Positions 1 to 8,146 of a DNA stretch of 48,627 nt are shown in pieces; position 1 is the stretch's first letter, and each line of letters opens with the position of its first letter. Location of the stretch: positions 1-48,627 of the forward strand of contig JAITQG010000018.1 of the NCBI GenBank assembly GCA_031289015.1, in the 5' to 3' direction. A model generated the notes under the pieces. It searched no databases, was not told where the DNA came from, and worked only from the letters and a program-made list of their open reading frames with translations. Made by a program: the position numbers and the translations under genes. Source of the stretch: Lactobacillaceae bacterium. GTDB lineage: Bacteria > Bacillota > Bacilli > Lactobacillales > Lactobacillaceae.

Positions 1-175
1 CCAACGCGGTCTTAGGGAGTTGGTTTCGCGCCAGCGGAGCCGAATCCCTTAGACTAGTGGGACCGTGTCGCCCACCTCTATTGCACCAATGCGGAGCCCA
101 TTCCCCGACCAAACCAAAATTCCTTGCCCCTGCAAAGGGGCAAAGCGAACCCCTTAAACCAGAAAAAAACCGCAA
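1..175 (+). repeat. Structured intergenic repeat, copy 1 (left part outside window)
   Basis: This is the right-hand part of a dispersed element that recurs at about 17560-17825 (same strand) and 48337-48600 (opposite strand). The central core, GCGGTCTTAGGGAG at 5-18 and CCGAATCCCTTAGACTAG at 40-57, is almost identical in all copies. The tip is a hairpin (GGTTTCGC at 22-29 with GCGGAGCC at 34-41) that contains G-U pairs when read as RNA of this strand. The right arm of the outer stem is at 85-122; its partner lies before base 1. A small hairpin follows (TTGCCCC/GGGGCAA, 123-142). No protein is encoded. Its function is unknown; a structured RNA is the inference. Confidence 0.7.
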
Positions 176-202
176 ACCCATCAAGTGAGTTTGCGGTTTC
201 TA
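164..202 (-). terminator. Terminator of the pilin gene
   Basis: Read on the minus strand, CCGCAAACTCAC and GGGTTTGCGG form a stem followed by a run of seven T. It lies about 50 bp after the stop codon of the pilin gene. The same bases are the 3' flank of repeat copy 1 on the other strand. Confidence 0.75.
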
Positions 203-249
203 TATTAATTCAAACGAATCAATCAGGAAATTTTTAGTCTAAGTAGAAA

Positions 250-3135
250 TTACTTAGCCATATCCTTCTTGCGCTTCATCATAGCAGCGGCCATAACTGT
301 CAATCCAGCTAAGATCATTACTACCAATCCAGCAGCCCCAGTTACAGGGAAGATTGACTTCTTGTAGTTCTTTACTTCGATTTGATCAGTAGCATCACCG
401 ATAATAGGGTCACTAGTCTTACCATTGTAGATTGGGAATCCTGCAGCAGTAGCAGCAGCCTTTTCGGCGTCAGTAGCAGTCGTTGACAACAATGAGAACT
501 TAACGTCATTTTCAAGCTTTGTGTAGCCTGATGGAGCGATAGTTTCGATCAAAGTGTACTTACCTGCAGCCAACCCACAGAATTGGAGGTAACCATTTTC
601 ATCAGATACGTGAGTCGTTGCCAATGCCTTTGCAGTTGTCCAGAAGATAGCACCCATCTCGTGATGACCATCCATCAAATCAAGAACTGGTTGCAAATCT
701 CCATCCAAGTGCGTGAAGTATACAACTCCACCAGCAACGATTGCATCTTTATCTGCATCCAACCAGTCAGCAGCTGCAGCAGCCTTTTCGACGTCAGTAG
801 TTGCAACAGCCAATGTGTGCGTCAAATTAGCTTCATCGGCCTTCAACTTGTCATAGATAGTTACCAAGTTTGCATCAGTAACTGCCACATTGCTTGAGTT
901 AGCAGATGACAAAGTGTTTTCCTTGATAGCAGCTACGTTTGCAGTTTCAATTTCGTGTGACAATACGAAGCCGGCACCAGCCAAAGCGTTACCATCTTGA
1001 TCATGCTTCACGATATCCCAACCAGCGTCAAACGTTGGTGTGTTGTCGTTATCAGTAATCTTGTCAAAGTGGTTTTCGATCGTCAAGTCAGCCTTGTTAT
1101 CAATGATTTCTGATTGTGCACCTGAGTTAGTTACAGCAGTCAAAGTCAAGTTAACGTGAGCATCCGTTACATTTTCATTTTCCAAGAAGCGTTGGATTGC
1201 ATCCAAACCAACTTCGTTAAAGGCCAACTTCAATGAACCATCAGAAACCTTTGTAGCAGCTCCTGATTCAGCAACAGTATAAGCTGAAGTCACACCTGAT
1301 ACAGACAATACTTCAGCAGGAGTAGCAGTTCCAAATACTGATGCATATGCGTCTGCAGATGATTCAATAACTGTGTATGAAACTGTCAAAGCTTCAGCAG
1401 CTTCACCGGCACGCATTCCACCGTTGTAATCATTGCTAAATGAAGCCTTTACCAATGGCAAGTATTCGCCTTCTTCACCGAACTTACCATCTTTATCAGT
1501 ATCAATGGCCAAACCAATGGTCATGTCCTTGATATCAACTTGATAAGGAACTGAGTCGACGATTTCGTACTTAGTCAACTTACCAGGTTGGTTCATGTCA
1601 GCTGAGATTCCGTATTGGAAATCTTGTCCACGCGTGATACCAGTAGTAGTATCCGCATCCTTGAACTTTACGTTGTTTTCGATTGGTGAAGTAGTTCCAT
1701 TAGGAGAAGTGAATGTACCATCATTGTTAATAGTCTTATCAATGTTAGTATCATCATTCAAGACTTCTAATTTTCCACCCCAGTAATCAACAATCCCGTC
1801 ATTGGCGTTTAAGTCTTGTGCAGCAGCGTGTGCATCTGATACGTCAACTGAGTTCAACGTAACCTTGTGCAATTCACCGTTCTTCAAGTATGCTGATTGA
1901 CCAGCAATAAGTTGTTCTGGGTAAGTAACTTCCAATACGTAATATGAAGCACCAGGCATCAAATTAGTAAAGTGTGCTTGAAGACCATTGCTACCAGTTG
2001 ACTTTACGTCTACCAAAGTAATCTTTGATGCGTCGATATCATCGTCAGTTCCGGCTTGTGAATCGTTATAAACAGCGATGAAGGCAGCCAAGATAGCTTC
2101 TTCTGCAGTGTCATAATCTGAAACATCAACAACGTCACCGATCCAGCTTGGAAGCTTGTCAATGTCGCCGTTTGCCTTAGTCACAGCATCAACCAAATGT
2201 TCGTAGTTGCTCTTTGCACCATTTTTAGCAGCCAAAGCTTCGTTGATCTTTGTTTCAGTTGCTTCGTCAGCGATTTGGAGCAAACCAAACTTAACGTTCT
2301 TTAATTTTTCTGTCTTATTTGCATCGTCAGAATCGTACTTGACTACTGTCAAATCACCAGTCTTAGCATAGTTCTTTGGGTACAAGTTCAAAGTAGTAGT
2401 TCCACCGAACCAAGCAGTTGCATCTGCAACCGTTCCAGTTGGGTTTTGCATTGGCAAATGAAGAACCATTGGCTTTGCAACACCGTCGATTGAGATGTTG
2501 TCACCTGAAGTAGTTTCCAAGATTACGTAATTTCCATTAGGCAAATCAGTAAATTCAACATCACCAGATGCATCAGTGAACTTTTCAGCTGAGGCAGTGA
2601 ATGATCCAGCTTGGAAAGCAACTGCCAAAGCCTTGGCATTGATGCCTGACTTAACTTGGATCGTCCATGATGACTTCTTGTCGCTTGCTGCTGAAACATT
2701 GTTAGTAGCTGCACCCTTCACAGCTTCAAAAATTTCGTTCCACTTCAATTCGCCAGCACCAAGATTGATTCCTGAGTTAGCAGTTGAAATCTTTGGCTTG
2801 TCTTTTTCAGTTGCTTCAGTTGAGAATCCTGAGATTACTGAATCAGCAAGTGTGAATGCAGTAAATCCGTATTCACCGGCTTTAGCTGATTCGTAACCAT
2901 TTGCTGAAGTAAAGATACCAGCATCGGCTACATTACCATTTCCCCAGTAGTAGCTACCCTTATCTGATGCGAAATTAGTTCCACCATCAGTAGTTTGTAC
3001 ATACTTGTGAATTGCAACGTCAGTCAATAATGAAGCGCTGTAGTTTGCTGCAGCGTTTACGAGGTTAGTACCGGCACCAAAAGCAATCGGTGCAACGATG
3101 GTACCAACCATCAATGCGTGTTTCCACTTAGCCAT
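250..3135 (-). CDS. SpaA-type backbone pilin / isopeptide-linked surface protein
   Basis: A 961-residue secreted protein, probably the polymerising subunit of a sortase-assembled pilus. Visible in the sequence: a signal peptide (residues 1 to about 29, ending VNAA); a pilin motif YPKN at 252-255, whose lysine is the usual link point between subunits; an N-terminal E-box-like VILET near 204-208; a clear C-terminal E-box (ETIAPSGY, about 864-871), typical of isopeptide-bonded Cna-B/SpaA domains; then FPVTG at about 929-933, a hydrophobic helix and a KRKK tail. FPVTG replaces canonical LPxTG. The start has a good AGGAG site (minus-strand TAAAGGAGATT). It is long for a backbone pilin (often 450-700 residues). 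No sortase C or minor pilin gene lies in the window, so it may be a lone adhesin or the edge of a pilus locus. Family assignment is firm; polymerisation is inferred. Confidence 0.85.
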   Translation of the reverse strand: MAKWKHALMVGTIVAPIAFGAGTNLVNAAANYSASLLTDVAIHKYVQTTDGGTNFASDKGSYYWGNGNVADAGIFTSANGYESAKAGEYGFTAFTLADSVISGFSTEATEKDKPKISTANSGINLGAGELKWNEIFEAVKGAATNNVSAASDKKSSWTIQVKSGINAKALAVAFQAGSFTASAEKFTDASGDVEFTDLPNGNYVILETTSGDNISIDGVAKPMVLHLPMQNPTGTVADATAWFGGTTTLNLYPKNYAKTGDLTVVKYDSDDANKTEKLKNVKFGLLQIADEATETKINEALAAKNGAKSNYEHLVDAVTKANGDIDKLPSWIGDVVDVSDYDTAEEAILAAFIAVYNDSQAGTDDDIDASKITLVDVKSTGSNGLQAHFTNLMPGASYYVLEVTYPEQLIAGQSAYLKNGELHKVTLNSVDVSDAHAAAQDLNANDGIVDYWGGKLEVLNDDTNIDKTINNDGTFTSPNGTTSPIENNVKFKDADTTTGITRGQDFQYGISADMNQPGKLTKYEIVDSVPYQVDIKDMTIGLAIDTDKDGKFGEEGEYLPLVKASFSNDYNGGMRAGEAAEALTVSYTVIESSADAYASVFGTATPAEVLSVSGVTSAYTVAESGAATKVSDGSLKLAFNEVGLDAIQRFLENENVTDAHVNLTLTAVTNSGAQSEIIDNKADLTIENHFDKITDNDNTPTFDAGWDIVKHDQDGNALAGAGFVLSHEIETANVAAIKENTLSSANSSNVAVTDANLVTIYDKLKADEANLTHTLAVATTDVEKAAAAADWLDADKDAIVAGGVVYFTHLDGDLQPVLDLMDGHHEMGAIFWTTAKALATTHVSDENGYLQFCGLAAGKYTLIETIAPSGYTKLENDVKFSLLSTTATDAEKAAATAAGFPIYNGKTSDPIIGDATDQIEVKNYKKSIFPVTGAAGLVVMILAGLTVMAAAMMKRKKDMAK

Positions 3136-3555
3136 AATAATAAATCTCCTTTAAATTCGTCGCTCCCCCTCTACCATTTTGGCGTGGCGGATTTAAGGCG
3201 ACCGTTTCTTAACAAGTCTCATTATCCGGACTAAGTGTGATTTCTATCAATGATAAGTAAGTAATTTTAACTAAGTGAATTTGTCCTTTTTTCGGGATTT
3301 GTGAATGATGCGTGAATATCTATGCTTTTTCTGCTTACTTATTATCACTAAGATTACTTATTGATTATAAATAAGGGCCACCCAAGTCAGATTGCGCCTA
3401 GGTTTTTGGCGGGTTGTGAATTTTTCCTAACTTAAGATAATAGTTTGCAAGCGGCAATTTTTCATTTTGCTGACTTTGTGAATTTTCACGTGTTCATGAG
3501 AAAAAGAGACCCATATGGAATCTCTTTTTTGATGGTCTATATTTTTTTAAACCAG
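3136..3555. other. 420-bp intergenic region upstream of the pilin gene
   Basis: No gene is seen here. The part nearest the pilin gene (3230-3375) is AT-rich and carries several short related words (AAGTAAG, CTTACTTA, ACTAAGTG) on both strands, which could be regulator half-sites. The far end holds the terminator of the ATPase gene. I could not fix a convincing -35/-10 pair for the pilin gene. Confidence 0.4.
3500..3537 (-). terminator. Terminator after the ATPase gene
   Basis: The minus-strand stem AGAGATTCC/GGGTCTCT with an ATAT loop is followed by TTTTTC. The other strand also has a T run, so it may work both ways. Confidence 0.6.
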
Positions 3556-4641
3556 TCACCACTCCTGCAAAATAAATTTATCTAAATATTCGGCAGTGAA
3601 TGGCAGTGCATACGCCACCCGCCCGCGAATTACTGATTTGATGAGCCCCATTGCCTTTAAGCGATTTGCATAGCCTGATGCAACATTGGTGGTCCAATCG
3701 TTGCGTTTGGCAATATCAGCCGTATTCGACATAATTTCATCTTCACGCATTGCCAACAAGTACTCCAGCTCTTTTTCAGACATTTCTCTAAAGGCAATGT
3801 CATGCACATTTTGAAACAGTTGCGCCTTAGCTTTAATTATCGCATCTGTGATTTGTCGATCAGATAATTGTTCTTCGCCATTTTGCACCTTATAGGCATA
3901 ATAACCAATTAGTTGAAATAAATATGGATAACCCTTCGTCGCCCTGGCCAGTTCATGCAGCTGATCGTCGGTTTGTTTGTAGAGAATTTGGGCATAGGTG
4001 GCTTTGATTTCGTCTAAGTCCAACGAATCTGTTTCAATTCTCCACGCTCGCCAAAGAAACGTTAATACTTTTTCATTCATTAAGTCTGACAACGCTTGTG
4101 GCAACCCCGCCATCAATAACATGATATTTTGATGATCATTTAATACAATCTGGAAAGCCGTCGCGAGTTGCCGAACCTGTTGTGTGTTTTGTACCTCGTC
4201 AACCGCAAAAATCACACTATACCCATGTTCTTTAAGCTCAGCCATTAATAAATTAAAATGTGCCTGAAATCCCGGGATGCTTAAGTCTGGATTGGGTTTT
4301 TTCAAAGTGAGATTAGCATTGAATATTTTTATATTGGTTGAATCAATCGCCACTTTATTATTTAATTCATTAACCTTCTTCTCCAAGAAAGTAATGATGT
4401 TCGATTGGAGTTCATCATCAACTCCGACTTTGACAATTAACCACTTATTTTGTTGCTCGGCAATTTTGGTAATATCGTTTAACAATGACGTCTTGCCCGA
4501 ACCTCGCACCCCCATCAACAAGGCAATCCGGTAGGGAGAATACGGGTCATCAAACGCACTTTTTAGATTTTCAATTGCCGTATCGCGGCCGAGGAATAAT
4601 TGTGGGGTGACACCAAAAGTGATGGTAAATGGATTTAACAT
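3556..4641 (-). CDS. AAA-type ATPase with C-terminal winged-helix region
   Basis: A 361-residue P-loop ATPase of the type found in stand-alone bacterial and archaeal AAA/STAND-like families. Seen: FLGRD at 16-20, Walker A GVRGSGKT at 44-51, and Walker B FAVDE at about 145-149. The last about 80 residues (NTADIAKRNDW followed by GYANRLKAMGLI and RGRVAYALP) look like a winged helix that could bind DNA. The start is supported by a minus-strand AAAGGAG site. It stands alone between terminators. Three 20-bp-spaced repeats lie just upstream, which suggests self-regulation through the winged helix (inference). The biological role is not known; related ATPases occur near mobile or defence genes, but nothing here proves that. 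Confidence 0.7.
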   Translation of the reverse strand: MLNPFTITFGVTPQLFLGRDTAIENLKSAFDDPYSPYRIALLMGVRGSGKTSLLNDITKIAEQQNKWLIVKVGVDDELQSNIITFLEKKVNELNNKVAIDSTNIKIFNANLTLKKPNPDLSIPGFQAHFNLLMAELKEHGYSVIFAVDEVQNTQQVRQLATAFQIVLNDHQNIMLLMAGLPQALSDLMNEKVLTFLWRAWRIETDSLDLDEIKATYAQILYKQTDDQLHELARATKGYPYLFQLIGYYAYKVQNGEEQLSDRQITDAIIKAKAQLFQNVHDIAFREMSEKELEYLLAMREDEIMSNTADIAKRNDWTTNVASGYANRLKAMGLIKSVIRGRVAYALPFTAEYLDKFILQEW

Positions 4642-4690
4642 GGCTTACTCCTTTTTGTATACAATTTTATAATTCAATGATTTTATGAGT

Positions 4691-4741
4691 TTTTGTAGAT
4701 AGTTTGGTTGTTTTGTAGATAACTAGTAGGTTTTGTAGATA
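4691..4741 (-). promoter_or_regulatory. Three direct repeats of an 11-bp site, 20-bp period
   Basis: TTTTGTAGATA occurs at 4691, 4711 and 4731, so the period is exactly 20 bp. The intervening nine bases differ. The block lies 50-100 bp before the ATPase start codon, and the nearest copy sits about where a -35 element would be, with a TATAAA-like -10 near 4660. Two-turn spacing is typical of sites bound on one face by a cooperative regulator. Confidence 0.65.
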
Positions 4742-4781
4742 AATCAAGATATACCTAGTTTAACAAATTTATCACCACAAT

Positions 4782-4811
4782 AAAACCACCTTCGAAGCCG
4801 AAAGTGGTTTG
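4782..4811 (-). terminator. Terminator of the GNAT-Xre operon
   Basis: The minus-strand stem AACCACTTTCGG/GAAGGTGGTT is followed by TTATT. The hairpin is almost identical to that at 5896-5926. Confidence 0.65.
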
Positions 4812-4837
4812 TTTAAGGATTTTAATGATTGGCTTGG

Positions 4838-5338
4838 TTAAGCTGATGCAGATTTCACGATCACGGCTTCATCAAACTCAGCCACCATATTTACCGCTGG
4901 TCGTATTAAAAACGATTCACCTAAGACCGTCGCGATTCTTTGCAGCGTTTCAATTGAAACATTGGCCTGGGCGTTTTCAATCTTGGCAATTTGTCCTTGA
5001 GTGACCCCGATGCTTTTGGCTAATTCAGTTTGAGATATGTTCTGCGCTAAACGTGCACGTCGCATCAGGTACGCGATTTCTGCTGCAGTTGAAACTGCGA
5101 CCGCATCTGTCAACGGAAGCCCCTCTGCTGCTGCAGCCACCATTTTAGCTTGATCTTCAATGGTCATTTTTTTATTTAAGTGTTCACCAATAAAGACGAA
5201 ATCTTTAATCGTCATATTCTCAAATAAGATATTATCAATTTCGTCCGATGCATCTTGAGAGGCATCCGTATCAGGTCGATTATTTTCGATTATTTTTTCC
5301 AATTCCCTTAAGCGAACTTCTATTTTTTTGTAATCCAT
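4838..5338 (-). CDS. Xre-family regulator, probable antitoxin partner of the GNAT protein
   Basis: A 166-residue protein with two parts. Residues 1 to about 80 form a helical N-terminal region (LFENMTIKDF, then TIEDQAKMVAAAA). Residues about 92-142 form a classic Xre helix-turn-helix (SQTELAKSIGVTQGQIAKIE). Its start overlaps the end of the acetyltransferase gene by 19 bp, so the two are translationally coupled, toxin-like gene first. The N-terminal part has a clear relative at 7905-8135 that lacks the DNA-binding half. It probably represses its own operon at the palindrome at 5784-5812. A GNAT-Xre toxin-antitoxin role is an inference from this arrangement. Confidence 0.75.
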   Translation of the reverse strand: MDYKKIEVRLRELEKIIENNRPDTDASQDASDEIDNILFENMTIKDFVFIGEHLNKKMTIEDQAKMVAAAAEGLPLTDAVAVSTAAEIAYLMRRARLAQNISQTELAKSIGVTQGQIAKIENAQANVSIETLQRIATVLGESFLIRPAVNMVAEFDEAVIVKSASA

Positions 5339-5766
5339 TGAATTTCACCTCCTTCAGGTAAATAACGTTTTAATATCATTAGGCTTTCATTCGTTTGGAA
5401 AATTTTGTTTTGTCCATATTCAATCGCCCCCAAATGTCGATAAAATGTCTCTACGTCTGTTTTCTTTGACTTAAGTTGAACAAACCCATCGTTGTCCGGT
5501 TGTAAGAAAGAATCCCACATTACAATTGCCAACAGCTTTCCACCAAACCCCTTTTTTTGTTGGTCTTCTAACACTTCAATTAACAATAGCTTGTTAAATA
5601 AATCTCGGTGCCGAACAAATGAGACGAGTCCCACCAATTCTTCGTCATGATACAAACCGATTACCAAACGTCCTTTTTCAATCTCATTGGTCCAATTAAA
5701 TTGAAAATCTACTCGCTGTTTCGCATCCTCAACATCTTCACGACTTAATTGAATATATTTCTCCAT
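5320..5766 (-). CDS. GNAT-family N-acetyltransferase
   Basis: A 148-residue single-domain acetyltransferase. The acetyl-CoA-binding motif is visible as QQKKGFGGKLL (about 69-79) after the strand LLLIEVLE; the C-terminal part ends FYRHLGAIEYG plus a final strand. A GAGGGGGA site precedes the ATG, and a TATAAT -10 lies at 5779-5784. The gene overlaps the Xre gene that follows. The acceptor is unknown: it could be a small molecule, a protein or, if the pair is a toxin-antitoxin system, an aminoacyl-tRNA. A degraded copy of its last codons appears at 8147-8206. Confidence 0.75.
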   Translation of the reverse strand: MEKYIQLSREDVEDAKQRVDFQFNWTNEIEKGRLVIGLYHDEELVGLVSFVRHRDLFNKLLLIEVLEDQQKKGFGGKLLAIVMWDSFLQPDNDGFVQLKSKKTDVETFYRHLGAIEYGQNKIFQTNESLMILKRYLPEGGEIQWITKK

Positions 5767-5783
5767 CTATTCCCCCTCATTAT

Positions 5784-5812
5784 AACACATATTCCCCTCA
5801 GGAATATGTGTT
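5784..5812. promoter_or_regulatory. Perfect palindrome at the GNAT-Xre promoter
   Basis: AACACATATTCC and GGAATATGTGTT are perfectly complementary 12-base arms around a CCTCA centre. One arm abuts the minus-strand -10 TATAAT (5779-5784). The position fits an operator for the Xre protein. A T run follows on the plus strand, so a terminator role there is the alternative. Confidence 0.65.
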
Positions 5813-5895
5813 TTTTGTACGTACATGCTCAAGGCTTAATTTTAACATATTATCAATGCAACACATTAGCAATTTTTATTTTTTAAGCGCACAAC

Positions 5896-5926
5896 AAAAC
5901 CACCTTCGGAAGCCGAAAGTGGTTTT
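5896..5926 (-). terminator. Terminator of the O-acetyltransferase gene
   Basis: The stem AAAACCACCTTCGG/CCGAAAGTGGTTTT ends with a T run on both strands. It matches the hairpin at 4782-4811 except for one base in the loop. Confidence 0.7.
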
Positions 5927-5930
5927 CGTG

Positions 5931-7796
5931 TTATTTACTTTGTACGCGTGCAATTTCTTGGGCGATTAGGCTCACATATTCGACTGACCCAGGTATATTG
6001 GGGTGCACTTCATCTGGGCTCAACCAGTCTTTATGGCCGGCCATAACTGCCGCCGACCAATCAATGACATGTAAATTCTTGTAGCGTTTGTTGGCCGCGT
6101 CTAGATTATGATTATTATCAGGCACCCAACTCCGATCAGCATAGGCGTTGACCCAATAAACTTCACGATCAGTACCAGCTGATTGCATGACACTGTCAAT
6201 CATCTCAGGCTTCAACGAACCGTTCGTCCCAATGGCGATGACAAGATTTGGTGCCAAGGTGTGATTTACGGCCATGTTATGAATGATATCAACCGCCTGT
6301 TGCGATTGCCGGCCGACTTGAGCATCAACCAACGTGTTGGGCATCAAATCTTGCAGGTCTGGACCGGCATCGAGCATGACTGAATCACCAACTGCCGTGA
6401 CCACGTTACCCTTCATTGCATCATATTCTTTATCAGTAATATGATACTTCAAAGCCTGGGCTTCAGTCACTGGAGCTGGTTTGTCAGTCGGCTTTTTTGA
6501 TGCACTTGAAGACGTCTGTGCCTTTTTAATAGCGGCTTTCGCACGTTTGTTGGCTGCAGCTAGGGCCTGCTTGTTTTTGTCCAAACGATTTTCCAGCTGC
6601 GTTTTAGGTCGTGCTTCACCAGCTTGCTTAGTCATCACGCCACTCACAGCCATCACGGTCAGGACCATGACGATCGTGGCATAAATCCGCACTGAATCGT
6701 AGGCGAAGACATTTAGCACGCCATAATAACGCTTGAAAACTTTTTCGATAAATTGGTAACTCAGCTCGGCTAACGCAAACACGATGATTATTTTCATTAA
6801 ATTACCTGAAAACGAATCACTATTGTGAATGAGTTTATCGTAAAAGACGAAAACTGGTAACTGATATAGGTAGATACTATACGAGCGGGTACCCAAATAA
6901 TTCAAAAATGGGCGATTTAACCCTTTGCTAAACCATGATGACGGATGGGCAGTTACGGCAATGACAATCCCCGCTAGCAACGTCATTAAGAACATGAGGC
7001 CATGATACGTTGACGTCCACTGCCCATTTAGGAAAAAGAACCCCAGCAAAAACAGTCCACCCGCCACGACACCAGTCCAATTCAGGATTTTGCGGGCGAA
7101 TTGATTTGAGAGCGAATTCAAATTGCGTGATGGCCACGAAAAGGCCAGCGCAGTTCCGACCAAAATGGCGAACATACGCGTATCCGTACCATAATAGACC
7201 CGATTGATATTGGCCGGATTATAAAGTATGGCCATCATCAATGCTGATAAGGCCGCCACAACTAAAATCCCGATCGAAATCTTTTGGCGTTTCAAGTGCA
7301 ATTTCAATAAGATCAACACGATGATCGGCCAAAAAATATAGAATTGGCCTTCAATTGATAATGACCACAAATGGGTAAAAGGCGATGACCCGCCCCATTG
7401 GTCAAAGTATGAGTCCCCATGTTTGGTGGCCCAAATGTTATATACGTACGTTAAGTTTGTGGTTAAAATGGCGCGCAAATTGTACAATAGCGGCCGCGCA
7501 AACAATTGAATGAAGGTTGCTGTGGCCAGTAACATCACCACTAAGGCCGGATAAAGCCGTTTCATTCGGCGGACGTAAAAGCCGCCAATATTGATGCGGT
7601 TAGTTTGATCGAATTCTTGAATCAGGATATCAGTAATCAAATAGCCAGACAACACAAAGAAAAGCGGCACGCCCAACCATCCCCCAGCCAAACTCGTTGG
7701 CCAGAGATGAAAGACGATGACGCCCAGCACAGCTATGGCACGCAATCCATCAAAACCAGTGATGTATCGGCGCTTTTTTCCTGCTCGATCGGCCAT
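5931..7796 (-). CDS. oatA: OatA-like membrane O-acetyltransferase with SGNH domain
   Basis: A 621-residue, two-domain enzyme that moves acetyl groups across the membrane and places them on a surface glycan, in this family usually the MurNAc O-6 of peptidoglycan (lysozyme resistance). Residues 1 to about 380 form the acyltransferase-3 domain, with the hallmark FDGLRAIAVLGVIVFH near the N-terminus and about ten membrane helices. A Lys/Ala-rich linker (about 390-440) leads to an extracellular SGNH domain: GDS with Ser472, IGTNGS, and DEVHP with Asp595/His598 as the likely triad. A minus-strand GGGAG precedes the start. It is a single gene with its own terminator. The exact glycan target is inferred; other family members modify teichoic acid or exopolysaccharide. 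Confidence 0.85.
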   Translation of the reverse strand: MADRAGKKRRYITGFDGLRAIAVLGVIVFHLWPTSLAGGWLGVPLFFVLSGYLITDILIQEFDQTNRINIGGFYVRRMKRLYPALVVMLLATATFIQLFARPLLYNLRAILTTNLTYVYNIWATKHGDSYFDQWGGSSPFTHLWSLSIEGQFYIFWPIIVLILLKLHLKRQKISIGILVVAALSALMMAILYNPANINRVYYGTDTRMFAILVGTALAFSWPSRNLNSLSNQFARKILNWTGVVAGGLFLLGFFFLNGQWTSTYHGLMFLMTLLAGIVIAVTAHPSSWFSKGLNRPFLNYLGTRSYSIYLYQLPVFVFYDKLIHNSDSFSGNLMKIIIVFALAELSYQFIEKVFKRYYGVLNVFAYDSVRIYATIVMVLTVMAVSGVMTKQAGEARPKTQLENRLDKNKQALAAANKRAKAAIKKAQTSSSASKKPTDKPAPVTEAQALKYHITDKEYDAMKGNVVTAVGDSVMLDAGPDLQDLMPNTLVDAQVGRQSQQAVDIIHNMAVNHTLAPNLVIAIGTNGSLKPEMIDSVMQSAGTDREVYWVNAYADRSWVPDNNHNLDAANKRYKNLHVIDWSAAVMAGHKDWLSPDEVHPNIPGSVEYVSLIAQEIARVQSK

Positions 7797-7904
7797 TTGT
7801 AACTCCCAAATGTAATAAAAAATACAATTAATAGTGTACCAAAAATCGGTGTATTAATCACGCTATTTTGTCGTTGCTTAAAGAATCCAGTAAAAAACAG
7901 TTGC

Positions 7905-8135
7905 TTAATGTTTTTCGTTTTTTGCAGCAGCAACAATCATCTTTGCTTCATCTTCAATCGTTAACTGATGCACACTATTCTGTACTATGCATGTGTATTC
8001 ACGAAATGACATGTTTTCAAATAACAATTTGTCGTATTCTGCTCCCGCATTTAGATATGCGCTGGTGTCCATCGCGTTGTTTGTCATAATCTCTCTTAAT
8101 TCAGTTAATTTATTTAAAACGTTAATGTATTCCAT
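7905..8135 (-). pseudogene. Truncated Xre-type antitoxin (N-terminal half only)
   Basis: A 76-residue reading frame that aligns with residues 1 to about 71 of the Xre protein at 4838-5338: MEYINVLNKLTEL corresponds to MDYKKIEVRLREL, LLFENMSFREY to ILFENMTIKDF, and QLTIEDEAKMIVAAA to KMTIEDQAKMVAAAA. It stops exactly where the helix-turn-helix would follow. I chose the ATG at 8135 because AAGGAG lies 8 bases upstream and it matches the start of the relative; an upstream ATG at 8150 overlaps that site. It may be a decaying copy, or a working fragment that still contacts a partner. Confidence 0.65.
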
Positions 8136-8146
8136 CGATATCTCCT

